Part shown: positions 55,843-64,000 of the stretch, in pieces
Numbering within the stretch: the stretch's first letter is position 1
Layout of the letters: every line of letters begins with the position of its first letter
Origin: Pyrrhosoma nymphula
Lineage: Eukaryota > Arthropoda > Insecta > Odonata > Coenagrionidae
Length of the DNA stretch: 64,000 nucleotides
Reading direction: 5' to 3'
Assembly (NCBI GenBank): GCA_963573305.1
Contig: OY754337.1
Location: forward strand, 48,497,164-48,561,163
Made by a program: the position numbers and the translations under genes
The notes under the pieces: generated by a model
What the model was told of the DNA's origin: nothing
Database searches by the model: none
What the model saw: only the letters and a program-made list of their open reading frames with translations

Positions 55843-56880
55843 ATGGAAGCGTGCGCTGAATTCTTACGTTTGTATAAGATAAAAAATCAAATGAGTTTAG
55901 TAAGTACAACTTCAGGTCTCAAGAATATGACAGTGCGAGTTCAGCACGCAGCGTTCCACGTGGAGGAAACAAAGGTGCTTCAAGAGGGCACGTTCAATTT
56001 TCTGCTAAGCCCAAGAGTCAAACGTCATCGAAGCACGTTTGCTGGGTGCATAGGCCGTAACATTGTACTACGAGTACGTCATAGTGGTGAAGAGGATTCA
56101 GGTCCTGAGTCGAACAGTGACAGATGGACTTACTGCTCCTGATGACACAACTTGGCGTAAAGTCGATATCACAGCGCAGCAGCGGGATGGCAGACGCGAT
56201 CAAGAAAATAACATGCGAGAAATTCCCGTTTTTTACTATCATTTATGATAATAAAAAATAAGTGAAGATAGCGTTATTAGCGCTCGGCACCTATATGTTG
56301 ATAAAGCGGTCTTAGATCATATAAAAAATGCTCTGAAATAGAGGGACGTCTGCCACTCAGAAATGGGAATTGGCCTTTGGAAGTAAGTGAACGAGAGGCC
56401 TACTACATAGAACTGTTGTACGCTCGTGGCGTCTAAGGCTTGCGAAATGCCTCGATTTCCGATTTGTGGTCTTAGTCTTGGGATTTACCAATATTGCAAA
56501 GCCACTTTGCCAAGAGACAGTTTCAAAGAAATTTCACGTTGTCTAAAATTCGACGCAAAGTCATCTAGATCCAAACTTTTGCAAGTAGATAAATTTTCAA
56601 TATTTTCTTTTGTGTGGAATAGATTTAATGAAAATTGCATTTCTGTGTACAAACCTGGACCTTACATCACTTTAGAAGATCATGTATTGCCATATAAAGC
56701 AAGGTACCCTGTTACACAATTTTTTCCGGCCAAACCTGATAAAATATGGGTAAAATATTGACACCAAATATGTCGTTAATGGCTTTCCGTATCATGGGAA
56801 ATGTGATGAACGTGGTACTGGGGAAAGGCTGTTTTAATTTGTAGTGATGAAGCTCGTACAAGCGTTTTTAGAAAAAGGCA
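55843..56880 (+). pseudogene. piggyBac-4: piggyBac transposase relic (PGBD4-like, different lineage)
   Basis: Broken frames contain ATLPRDSFKEISRCLKFDAK and DKFSIFSFVWNRFNENCIS (56495-56645), then YKPGPYITLEDHVLPYKARY and PVTQFFPAKPDKIWVKY. These correspond to R..F..I.R.LRFD, DKF..I..VW..F..NC, and the first-catalytic-Asp block (normally DEQL.P.KAR.P) of piggyBac transposases. After a frameshift TKYVVNGFPYHGKCDERGTG follows (56762-56825). The second and third Asp regions were not found; the sequence passes into tandem repeats. The upstream frame 55843-56142 is in the right place for the N terminus, but its identity is unclear. Confidence 0.8.
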
Positions 56881-56883
56881 GCG

Positions 56884-57480
56884 GGAATCACCGGCTGAGG
56901 AAATACACGAATTTTGGGAAATACGCAATGATGAAAACACTCCAGAGATACGGTCCAATTAGCTGGAATGCACTATATTCAGTGATCAATAACGATGGTT
57001 GATTTTGAAAATTAATGAGGTAGAACAAAATTCTCTGTGGACTAGTCGCTATGTAACTTTAGTAGGAAATATCCGCGGAGTTGCACGAGTGTGAAATTTC
57101 ACTTGAAAGCTTTCTCTTGAACTGGAATACGACCAAATAAGTCAGGCGGTGCGTTATTCACTCATCATTAATGATTGTCGACGTCGAAAAGTATTGAGGT
57201 CGAACACAATACTCTGCCGGACTTTTCATTAATGCCACTTAAGTGTGAATCACCCGCTGAGGAGTTCACGGATTTTGGAAACATATAATGAGTAATGCAT
57301 TCACCTGTACTTGGATACGACCCAATTTACCCGGTTGCGCGATATTCAATCGCTAATCGACTCTCGAGGGGGAAAATGTGGTGCTTTGAAAAATTTGATG
57401 TGATTGTAACTTTATCGAGAACCACCCGCTGAGATTTTTCACGATGAAATTTTATGCATCAAATCCTGTAAACGAAAAAA
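56884..57480. repeat. Degenerate tandem repeat, ~180-bp unit, 3+ copies
   Basis: The word ccgctgagg/ccggctgagg/ccgcggag recurs at 56891, 57073, 57254 and 57426 (spacings 182, 181, 172). It is followed each time by (t)cacg.attt and, late in the unit, tgaggt.gaaca.aat.ctctg and tgtaacttta.  The last unit is incomplete. Units are strongly diverged. Confidence 0.72.
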
Positions 57481-57645
57481 AATATTCAAATGATTTTGAA
57501 GTCTCGGCTAAAATTTGATAGTGGTACATAGCAAATCGTGAAATATTCAACGTAAACCAAGTCTGTCGCAGCAGATTTGGTGCCCTAATGTGGTTATATT
57601 CGATTAACTGTCTTTTGTGACGTTTCTTCCTATTTAAAAGATAGT

Positions 57646-57758
57646 GTACATCTACATGTAAATACTACCCCGCAAGCCGCCTCAATTGGCGTGTGGCGGG
57701 GGGTGTTAGGACACCAGCTGTTTACATATAAAAAGGAAACGCTCTAATGAAATTACGC
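57646..57758 (-). mobile_element. CR1-B 3' tail
   Basis: On the minus strand: caccccccgccacacgcc, gaggcggcttgcggggtag, then acatgtagatgtacac, the same tail as CR1-A. Confidence 0.88.
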
Positions 57759-59561
57759 CTAGCATTTATTGAAGTCCCTTATTGTTCGGTGGAAAAACGA
57801 ATTCCCATACCTATCCGGTCGGCAAAATATCTCCCTTAATTTATCGTTTCTGTCGGACCTGGAAATATAGTGGGGTTCTAATATGATGTTCTCCGTGTCG
57901 CTCTGAAAGATATCTATTCTCAATTGTTCAAGCAATCTAAGCCTAGCGCGCAGCCTCCGAGTCTCTAGCGGCTCCCAGCCTAATTTGTTTAACATCTGTG
58001 TAACGCTGTCTGTACGCCCGTTGCAGTTTTTGACGAATCGCGCAGCTTTCATTTGTATTTTATTAAGTTCCCGGACTAAGTCTTTCTGCACCGGATCCCA
58101 TATGCTCGCTGCATATTCAAGGTGTGGCCGGACGAGTGCGAAATAGCACCTCTCTTTTACTTTTTCATCCGAAAATCTTCCCACAATATGCTTTACGAAT
58201 CCTGGCTTCTTCAGAGCTCTGCCACAAATATTTCTTGTATGTATTCCCCACGATAGGTCCGAAGTTATCGTAACTCCTAGATACTTCACTTCATTTGTCG
58301 TCTTTATGTTAACACCATCCACAGCATATACATGGGGATAGTTGGACGACCTCCGCAAGAAACATACCGCCGTGAATTTGCTTAAGTTCGAGTCCCCACT
58401 TTTGGCTCCGCACATGAACGTTGTTAAAATCCGATGATAGAGTTTCAAATTCAGAGTGATCACATCTATGATTTCACCATAGATGACAGCGTCGTCGGCA
58501 AATAAACGTATTTCACTGCTAATTCGGGAGCATATATCATTTATGTATATAATGAACAAAAGGGGGCCGATTACGCTTTCTTGGGGGACACCTGATATCA
58601 CTTTAACTACATCAGAGCTAATTCCGTCAAGAACTACTTTTTGCTTGCGATCAATCAGAAAGTCGCGTATCCAGTTAATTACTGTTTCGTTTAGCCCGCA
58701 TGACTGTAATTTGTATAAAAGTTTGTTGTGAGGTACCGTGTCAAAAGCTTTCTTAAAATCTAGAAATAATGCGTCAACTTGTCTTTTCGATTCACCAGAT
58801 TTGAGAACGTCATGAAGAAAGAGCGCGAGTTGTGTTTCACATGATCTACCTTTCCGGAAGCCGTGCTGACAGCCATGGAGGACGTTACGACTGTCCAGGA
58901 ACGTCATGATATTGCTAACGACGATATGTTCGAGTATCTTGCCTATAATCGACGTTAATGAAATTGGTCGATAGTTCCCTGGGTCGTGTCTGTTTCCCTT
59001 TTTGAATATCGGTGTAACGTTTGCAATTTTCCAGTCTAATGGTATCTTTCCTTCAGACAATGACTTCTTGAATATTATGTTTAAGAACGGTGCGATCTGT
59101 GGCGCCAACTCCTTGAGGACACGCGCGGGTATTCCCTCTGGACCCGGAGATTTACTATTTTTTATCGACTGCAGCTGTTTAGTTATCCCATCACGTTGAA
59201 TAGTGATTTCTTTCATCGGTTCCTCAGTGAATTGTATTTCAAAATTACATGCAGTATCGTCTGTGGTGAATACACTTTTGAAGTGGGAATTTAACGTGTT
59301 AGCTTTGTCAATATTTTCGGTGACAAGTTTGCCATCTTTATCAAATAACGAATCTACGGTTGAAGATTTTCCCTGAAGCTCTCTCGCATATGACCAAAAA
59401 GATTTCGGATTTTCTTCGAGTAATTCACCGAGTACTTTTTTCTTGAAATTTTGCAATGCGGTACGCATTGATTTCTTAGTTTTTGAGCGTTGTGCAGCGT
59501 AACTTTCTTTTGCTTCAAGTTCCTTCGATTTGTCACCTAACGTAGTGGACTTTTTGAACAA
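57759..59561 (-). CDS. CR1-B: reverse transcriptase of a CR1-like LINE (5' truncated, long open frame)
   Basis: 600 codons. Landmarks: ALQNFKKKVLGELLEENPKS (about 36-55), KSPGPEGIPARVLKEL (about 140), NYRPISLTSIIGKILEHI, QHGFRKGRSCETQLALF, LFLDFKKAFDTVPHNKLL (about 265), SGVPQESVIGPLLFIIYIND, LFADDAVIYGEI (catalytic Asp pair, about 352-356), EVKYLGVTITSDLSW, LVRPHLEYAASIWDP and a C-terminal CRPDRYGNSFFHRT. The normally invariant Gly after PQ is Glu. Upstream the related frame continues after a frameshift to about 59758 (FIKFGEMLNDSYTDFVAKTE), where the copy ends, so the endonuclease is missing and the Met at 59561 is not the true start. Confidence 0.92.
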   Translation of the reverse strand: MFKKSTTLGDKSKELEAKESYAAQRSKTKKSMRTALQNFKKKVLGELLEENPKSFWSYARELQGKSSTVDSLFDKDGKLVTENIDKANTLNSHFKSVFTTDDTACNFEIQFTEEPMKEITIQRDGITKQLQSIKNSKSPGPEGIPARVLKELAPQIAPFLNIIFKKSLSEGKIPLDWKIANVTPIFKKGNRHDPGNYRPISLTSIIGKILEHIVVSNIMTFLDSRNVLHGCQHGFRKGRSCETQLALFLHDVLKSGESKRQVDALFLDFKKAFDTVPHNKLLYKLQSCGLNETVINWIRDFLIDRKQKVVLDGISSDVVKVISGVPQESVIGPLLFIIYINDICSRISSEIRLFADDAVIYGEIIDVITLNLKLYHRILTTFMCGAKSGDSNLSKFTAVCFLRRSSNYPHVYAVDGVNIKTTNEVKYLGVTITSDLSWGIHTRNICGRALKKPGFVKHIVGRFSDEKVKERCYFALVRPHLEYAASIWDPVQKDLVRELNKIQMKAARFVKNCNGRTDSVTQMLNKLGWEPLETRRLRARLRLLEQLRIDIFQSDTENIILEPHYISRSDRNDKLREIFCRPDRYGNSFFHRTIRDFNKC

Positions 59562-59758
59562 GTTGTACAGTTTTCTCTGTCTCTTAAGGTCCCTCCTAAC
59601 ATCGTTGTTATACCAGCGAGGTACGTTCTAAGAAATATTTCCATGATTCATCACTGCTTTTATCCTCTGTTTTAGCTACAAAGTCCGTATACGAATCATT
59701 AAGCATCTCGCCAAATTTTATGAAATTGCATTTAATGCAAGTTGATAAAACAACTCGA
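59562..59758 (-). pseudogene. CR1-B upstream linker, frameshifted
   Basis: The minus frame reads MLNDSYTDFVAKTEDKSSDE and WKYFLERTSLV, then the normal PRWYNNDVRRDLKRQRKLYN-like block, which joins the main frame after a shift near 59625. The 5' truncation point is about 59758. Confidence 0.7.
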
Positions 59759-60539
59759 TATTATTGACGGCATAAGTGATGACAGAGTAATTTTTGCAAC
59801 CTTAAAAATTGAAGTAGAGTCAGCTGTAAAACCGAAACGCAATATTTATTTATTGGACTACTTGACGTGGAATGACCCAAGTTAACTATCCTTGGCATTA
59901 AAGTGGTTTTCGTATTTCCTTAGTGATAGACAGTTACAATTTAGTGCAACGAACAATTAATTTTTCCAGAAAATATTGTATTATTATCACAAGTCAGAAG
60001 AAAGTATCGTCATTTACGCATGTTACATTGAAAAAAATCATCAAGTGCCTCCAATTTACGACGATAGGAAATCGAACGACATCTCAGTGTTGTCGGCTGC
60101 TATGAAGGACCATAAAAGAATTAATCACGGCAGTGAGTGACAACGAACAACATCTCAGCCAAAACCGTAAGATAGAACGTAGATCGATAACAAAATGTAG
60201 CATTTTAGCTAACTGGACGATAAACCACTTAGCAACCGGCTGTTATCGTATATCACTGCACAGGATATTAATTGTATTTGAAGATAGATGTGAATCACAT
60301 TCCGGAAAATAATTTATTGAATATCTTTTCTTATGCACCAGACTCACGGCATTCATGGCGAAGGTCTCAGCTGTTTGTGAATAACGTACAATTTGCTCGT
60401 CTTTGGCTTCTTCAATTTCCGTTTACTGTACCGGAAGGGGCGGGTTGTATAACAACGTTTCGGAATCTGAGATAAATATGAATTTTCCCCATATTCAGAA
60501 TCGGGGCGAGAGCTATTGTGGAGTGAGGAATAGAATTTT
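59759..60539. other. No recognisable feature
   Basis: AT-rich, no domain-bearing frame. Confidence 0.5.
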
Positions 60540-60725
60540 CCGAAAACAGCGACCTTAGATACTGAATGGCAGCCATAGAATGCCACGCTCCAAACCAATG
60601 CATTCACATACTGTTCCTTCGTTCGTAGTCCTATCTTCTTCGAACACAGCAGTTGCCTTTCCATCATGAACGCTTTCTGGGCTTTTGTATTATTGATATC
60701 CCTGTACTACTTCCGTCCCACAGGA
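60540..60725 (-). pseudogene. LINE ORF2 post-RT scrap
   Basis: The minus frame encodes NTKAQKAFMMERQLLCSKK, IGLRTKEQYVNALVWSVAFY and GCHS. This is the K.AF..K..LL......K..VWS..LYG.E.W block of CFDP2-like/RTE-type LINEs (compare 18859-19131 and 11170-11320). About 185 bp survive. Confidence 0.65.
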
Positions 60726-62170
60726 TAGTACTTCGAAGTAGGTGAAGGAGTCGAATTAATTTTATTTCTCTCCTCTTAGTGTGGCTTCTGTATTCAGCAT
60801 CTTTATGACAAATATAAGAATATTTGGTATGACTTGAATATGTTGGGCCGAGACCAGGTAGTCGCAAGATGGGTGGGACCCAAGCTCGCGATGGTCCTAA
60901 TCCGCAACCCTTTCCCCAGCTCGGAGACCCAACGCCTGCCTCTCTCCTCGACCTACGCAGTGGGAGGCTCCCTCACCAAAACCAACCGTGCTCACTACAA
61001 TTTAAACTTTAACAACTACGTAATATAACAACAAATTAATATTTTCATCGCACTCCCGATAATTGTACGAGTAAGTAGATCTTTTAATCGTAGTTCTTCG
61101 ATGAAAATTAACAATTTTGTGAACATTGCTAAAAACGTGGTCATGAGCAGCGGGAAATATGTCAACAACGCAGCGGTCCCCCTCAAATTTTCCCTTTCTT
61201 TTAAGTTGAGTAAGCTTGAAGAGGTTTTTAACGGGTGTAGCTTTTACAATTAACGTTATTCGTAGTATTAATCTAGTTTTAAGACACTGTGCTGTGAATG
61301 TGCTCAGAAAAGAAATAAACGACCTATTTGCGTCAGCCTGTGTCGCTTTCTAATTCAGATAGAACGCGAGCCACAAAGCTGTCTAAAAGACTGCACTGTA
61401 AATCGATTGAATTCACATCACAAGTCGAGGCTCAACTATTGAAACACCAAGCGATAAACTATTGCAGAGTCATGGAGAAGTTCAGAGCTTCTTCAGGCCT
61501 TACTCGGCTGAAGATGTTCATATACTTCCGCATCAAGTACGAATAAATGATATTGGTTGGATGTCGTTAACTAGATTTTCGTATGTGGATCTATATGTAT
61601 CCACAACTTCGTAAAATTAGTGACAGAAACAGCCTTATAAATACAACTGGGCTGTTTTTTTCGCATAAGACATGCACCTAGTCCTTCATCACATGCATCA
61701 AAATATTTTTAATGTTACTGCTGAACTTATGTTTTCCTTTAACTCTCCGTATGCCAGTATCAAGCCGAAATCCGAAGCCGAAACCATTAGGTGCTCCCTG
61801 GTTTTTCTTTCCGAAGTTCCTACTAGTATTACAAAGATTTATATGAAATGTATTACTTTGTGCGCTAATGAAGGGGCCTGGGATCTCATGTCCCCTAGGT
61901 TCAAGTGGAAAAATACTTAAAAGTGAGAAAATTACTAAATAACATTGCATTGCTATTGATTTGGCCTTGATATAAAATAAATGATATCACCAACAAAATA
62001 AAAACAAAAATACATAGTTGGATTAAATGAACATAGCCCTTTTCTAAAGATACATTACATCACATTCTCCTGCCGTAGTGTCCTATGGCCGTAGTCACTT
62101 GAGCAATGGCTTTGAAAAGGAAATTTCGCTAGAGCCCGTAACGGATTGTATTAATATTAAGTGATCGTTA
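60726..62170. other. No gene recognised
   Basis: A short GC-richer island at 60860-60990 gives a 64-codon frame with no known relatives. Short frames near 61330-61950 show no domain. The end may include the 5' untranslated region of CR1-C. Confidence 0.45.
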
Positions 62171-62929
62171 TTGACAAATTTAAGTGAGATTTCAGCTTGG
62201 GTATTTTTTATTAATACAGTCCTAGAGCTCAAGAGACATTGTTGGGCAATGGGCATCCAGGAACACCGCAAGGTATATCAAGGCTCAGGTATATCAAAAA
62301 CAAGTATCATTAATGATATAAAATACTCGATAGACAGAACTTGTAAGTCGCATCCCAGGGATTCCATTTCCATTGTGCTTGTTAATTGCCGTAGTATAAA
62401 AAACAAAGTCACTGATTTTCACCATCTCATTGGGAGCACGGAAGCTGATGTAGTAATAGGAACAGAAAGTTGGCTAACGAATGAAATTGCGGATACCGAG
62501 ATCTTCCCAAAATCTTATGCAATATACAGAAAAGACCGAACAGCGAGAACAGGAGGAGCATTTATCGCAGTCAAAGATGAGTTCGTCAGCAGAGCCGAAA
62601 TATTTCCAGATAATGATTTAGAAAGTGTGTGGTGTTCCATTAAATGCTCAACAAAAAGAATTTTTATTTGCTCATATTATAGACCACCCGATGCAGACTT
62701 AAATTCAGTTCTAGAGTTGGATAGACAGGTGAAACGTCTCACACGTCAACATAACGAAAATAATACAATTATCGGTGGTGATTTCAACGTTCCCTCGATT
62801 GACTGGAAGACATATAGTTTCAAAGATGGCGGGAAAGAAAAAGAGTTGTGCGACACTCTACTCCACACGTTCACTTCTAATTCATTGCATCAATTAGTCA
62901 CAACACCGACCAGAGGAAACAACGTTTAG
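62171..62929 (+). pseudogene. CR1-C ORF2 part 1: AP endonuclease
   Basis: 252 codons. Endonuclease landmarks: IVLVNCRSIKNK (about residue 72), DVVIGTESWLTNEI (about 95, catalytic Glu), YRKDRTARTGGAFIAVKDEF, FICSYYRPPDADLN, and NTIIGGDFNVPSIDW (about 198-212, catalytic Asp and Asn). A 1-nt frameshift near 62922 breaks the frame; the sequence continues in the next frame as RLDLLATNIPE. The true start could be the Met at 62171 or a later one (MGIQEHRK at about residue 27). The enzyme would nick target DNA to prime reverse transcription. Confidence 0.9.
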
Positions 62930-64000
62930 ATCTTTTGGCGACCAACATACCTGAAAGCGTCCTTAATGTAGTAACAGTGAACGGAATTAGCGATCACAGA
63001 GCAGTAAAAGCTAGATTCCATATTAGTACTGACAAAAAGGCACCCATAAAGAGGAGGGTATATTTATTTCTCAAGGCGGATTTCGAAGGCTTAAAACGAG
63101 AACTATTGACCTCGTATAAAAAATTTAGTGATATTAGTGAAAACCGTTGTACTGACTATACATGGAATACTTTTCGTAACATCACACAACTAGCCATAAC
63201 TAGCGCAATACCAAGTAAACTTAAAAAGGTCAACACTGAACCTAGGTGGTATAATGTGGACGTCCGGAAATCTCTCAAGCGACAACGAATACGGCACGCA
63301 AAAATGAGGAACGCACGTCAGGATCTCCCCGAAGAGGAGTATAAGAAGTTATGCGAAAAATACAAGAAAGCGAAAACAGCAGCTAAGGCGGCCTTTCAAA
63401 ATGCATTAACGAAATTCAAAAATAAAATATTGGGCGAATATTTAGAGGATAACCCAAAGTCATTTTGGTCGTACTTGAGGGAGGTTCAAGGCTGCAAATC
63501 AACAGTAACGTCACTAAAGAACAATCTAGGAGAAAGAGCAAACGACAAATTAGATAAAGCAAATATCCTCAACACATTTTTTCAAAGCGTCTATACAAAA
63601 TGCTCTCCAAACGACACCACTACAATGCCTAGGCTATATAAGCACCCAATGCAGTCTATTAATATCACTAGTCGTGGAATAGGAAGTCATCTGAAATCCA
63701 TTAATTCCAAGAAATCACCCGGTCCCGATCAAATTCCCGCCCGAGTTTATAAAGAATTAGCATCAGAAATAGCACCGTACCTTAAAATAATATTTGAAAA
63801 TTCTCTAACACAACATAGTGTTCCTTACGATTGGAAAATAGCGAACGTTACACCAATATTTAAAAGTGGCGATAAGGAAGAGCCCAGTAACTATAGACCG
63901 ATTTCCCTTACGTCTTTCTCGTGCAAGATATTGGAACATATAATCGTCAGTTCGATTATGGGGTATTTGGATAGTCAGAACTTGTTAACGCCAAATCAGC
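62923..64000 (+). pseudogene. CR1-C ORF2 part 2: endonuclease end and reverse transcriptase start (runs off the window)
   Basis: An uninterrupted frame of 359 codons to the window end. It has VNGISDHRAVKARF (catalytic SDH His), RRVYLFLKADFEGL, PRWYNVDVRKSLKRQ, KAKTAAKAAFQNALTKFKNK, NPKSFWSYLREVQG, KKSPGPDQIPARVYKEL, NVTPIFKSGDKEEPSNYRPI and SFSCKILEHIIVSSIM. It is collinear with CR1-A from AAFQNA onward and close to it in sequence, so both belong to one family. The only visible lesion is the frameshift at about 62922. Confidence 0.92.

Noticed and set aside
60834..61028. 64-codon frame in a GC-richer island
   Set aside because: Not recognised, no clear splice acceptor, and too short to support as an exon.
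1..64000. CRISPR array or a bacterial-type defence or gene cluster
   Set aside because: No regularly spaced short repeats with unique spacers and no bacterial gene organisation; the sequence is eukaryotic.

Overview
This is eukaryotic nuclear DNA, most likely from an arthropod. It is AT-rich, has no bacterial-style gene packing, and is dominated by many generations of decayed transposable elements. The families present (CR1-like LINEs, CFDP2-like/RTE-type LINEs, a Jockey-like LINE, Penelope-like elements with GIY-YIG endonuclease, several piggyBac lineages, a Helitron, a mariner relic and a tRNA-derived SINE) suit an arthropod, but the species cannot be read from the sequence. No virus, CRISPR array, rRNA or genuine tRNA gene was recognised.

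Layout. 0-4.8 kb: AT-rich non-coding DNA with a 125-bp direct repeat pair. 4.8-5.83 kb (minus): the only convincing host coding sequence, a GC-rich, Pro/Ser/His-rich exon with a good splice acceptor and an in-frame stop. 6.4-8.5 kb: Penelope-like element PLE1 with inverted terminal arms. 9.5-16.5 kb: LINE relics, including two related LINEs that converge tail to tail at an AT repeat near 13.87 kb. 16.5-28 kb: mostly unassigned DNA with LINE 3' tails, one tRNA-derived SINE and three MITE-like inverted repeats. 29-32 kb: a Jockey-like LINE with Penelope-derived sequence in opposite orientations on its two sides. 34.6-36.7 kb: a mariner relic followed by a Helitron with recognisable ends. 38.2-39.6 kb: PLE2, with a 15-bp target-site duplication. 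39.8-41.9 kb: CR1-A, with a long open reverse-transcriptase frame and its 3' tail. 44-57 kb: four unrelated piggyBac relics, MITE-like palindromes and a degenerate ~180-bp tandem repeat. 57.6-59.8 kb: CR1-B (minus). 60.5 kb: another LINE scrap. 62.2-64 kb: CR1-C, carrying endonuclease plus reverse transcriptase and running off the window end.

How the parts relate. There is no operon or pathway here. The interest lies in element biology: a piggyBac copy with perfect 16-bp terminal repeats and TTAA duplication sits in a site whose unoccupied paralogue is present about 55 bases away; Penelope-type ends at nine places carry a hammerhead-ribozyme-like core; and one imperfect 3' hairpin recurs behind full CR1 copies and as solo tails. 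I found no clearly new system; the best candidates for new biology are listed in the findings.
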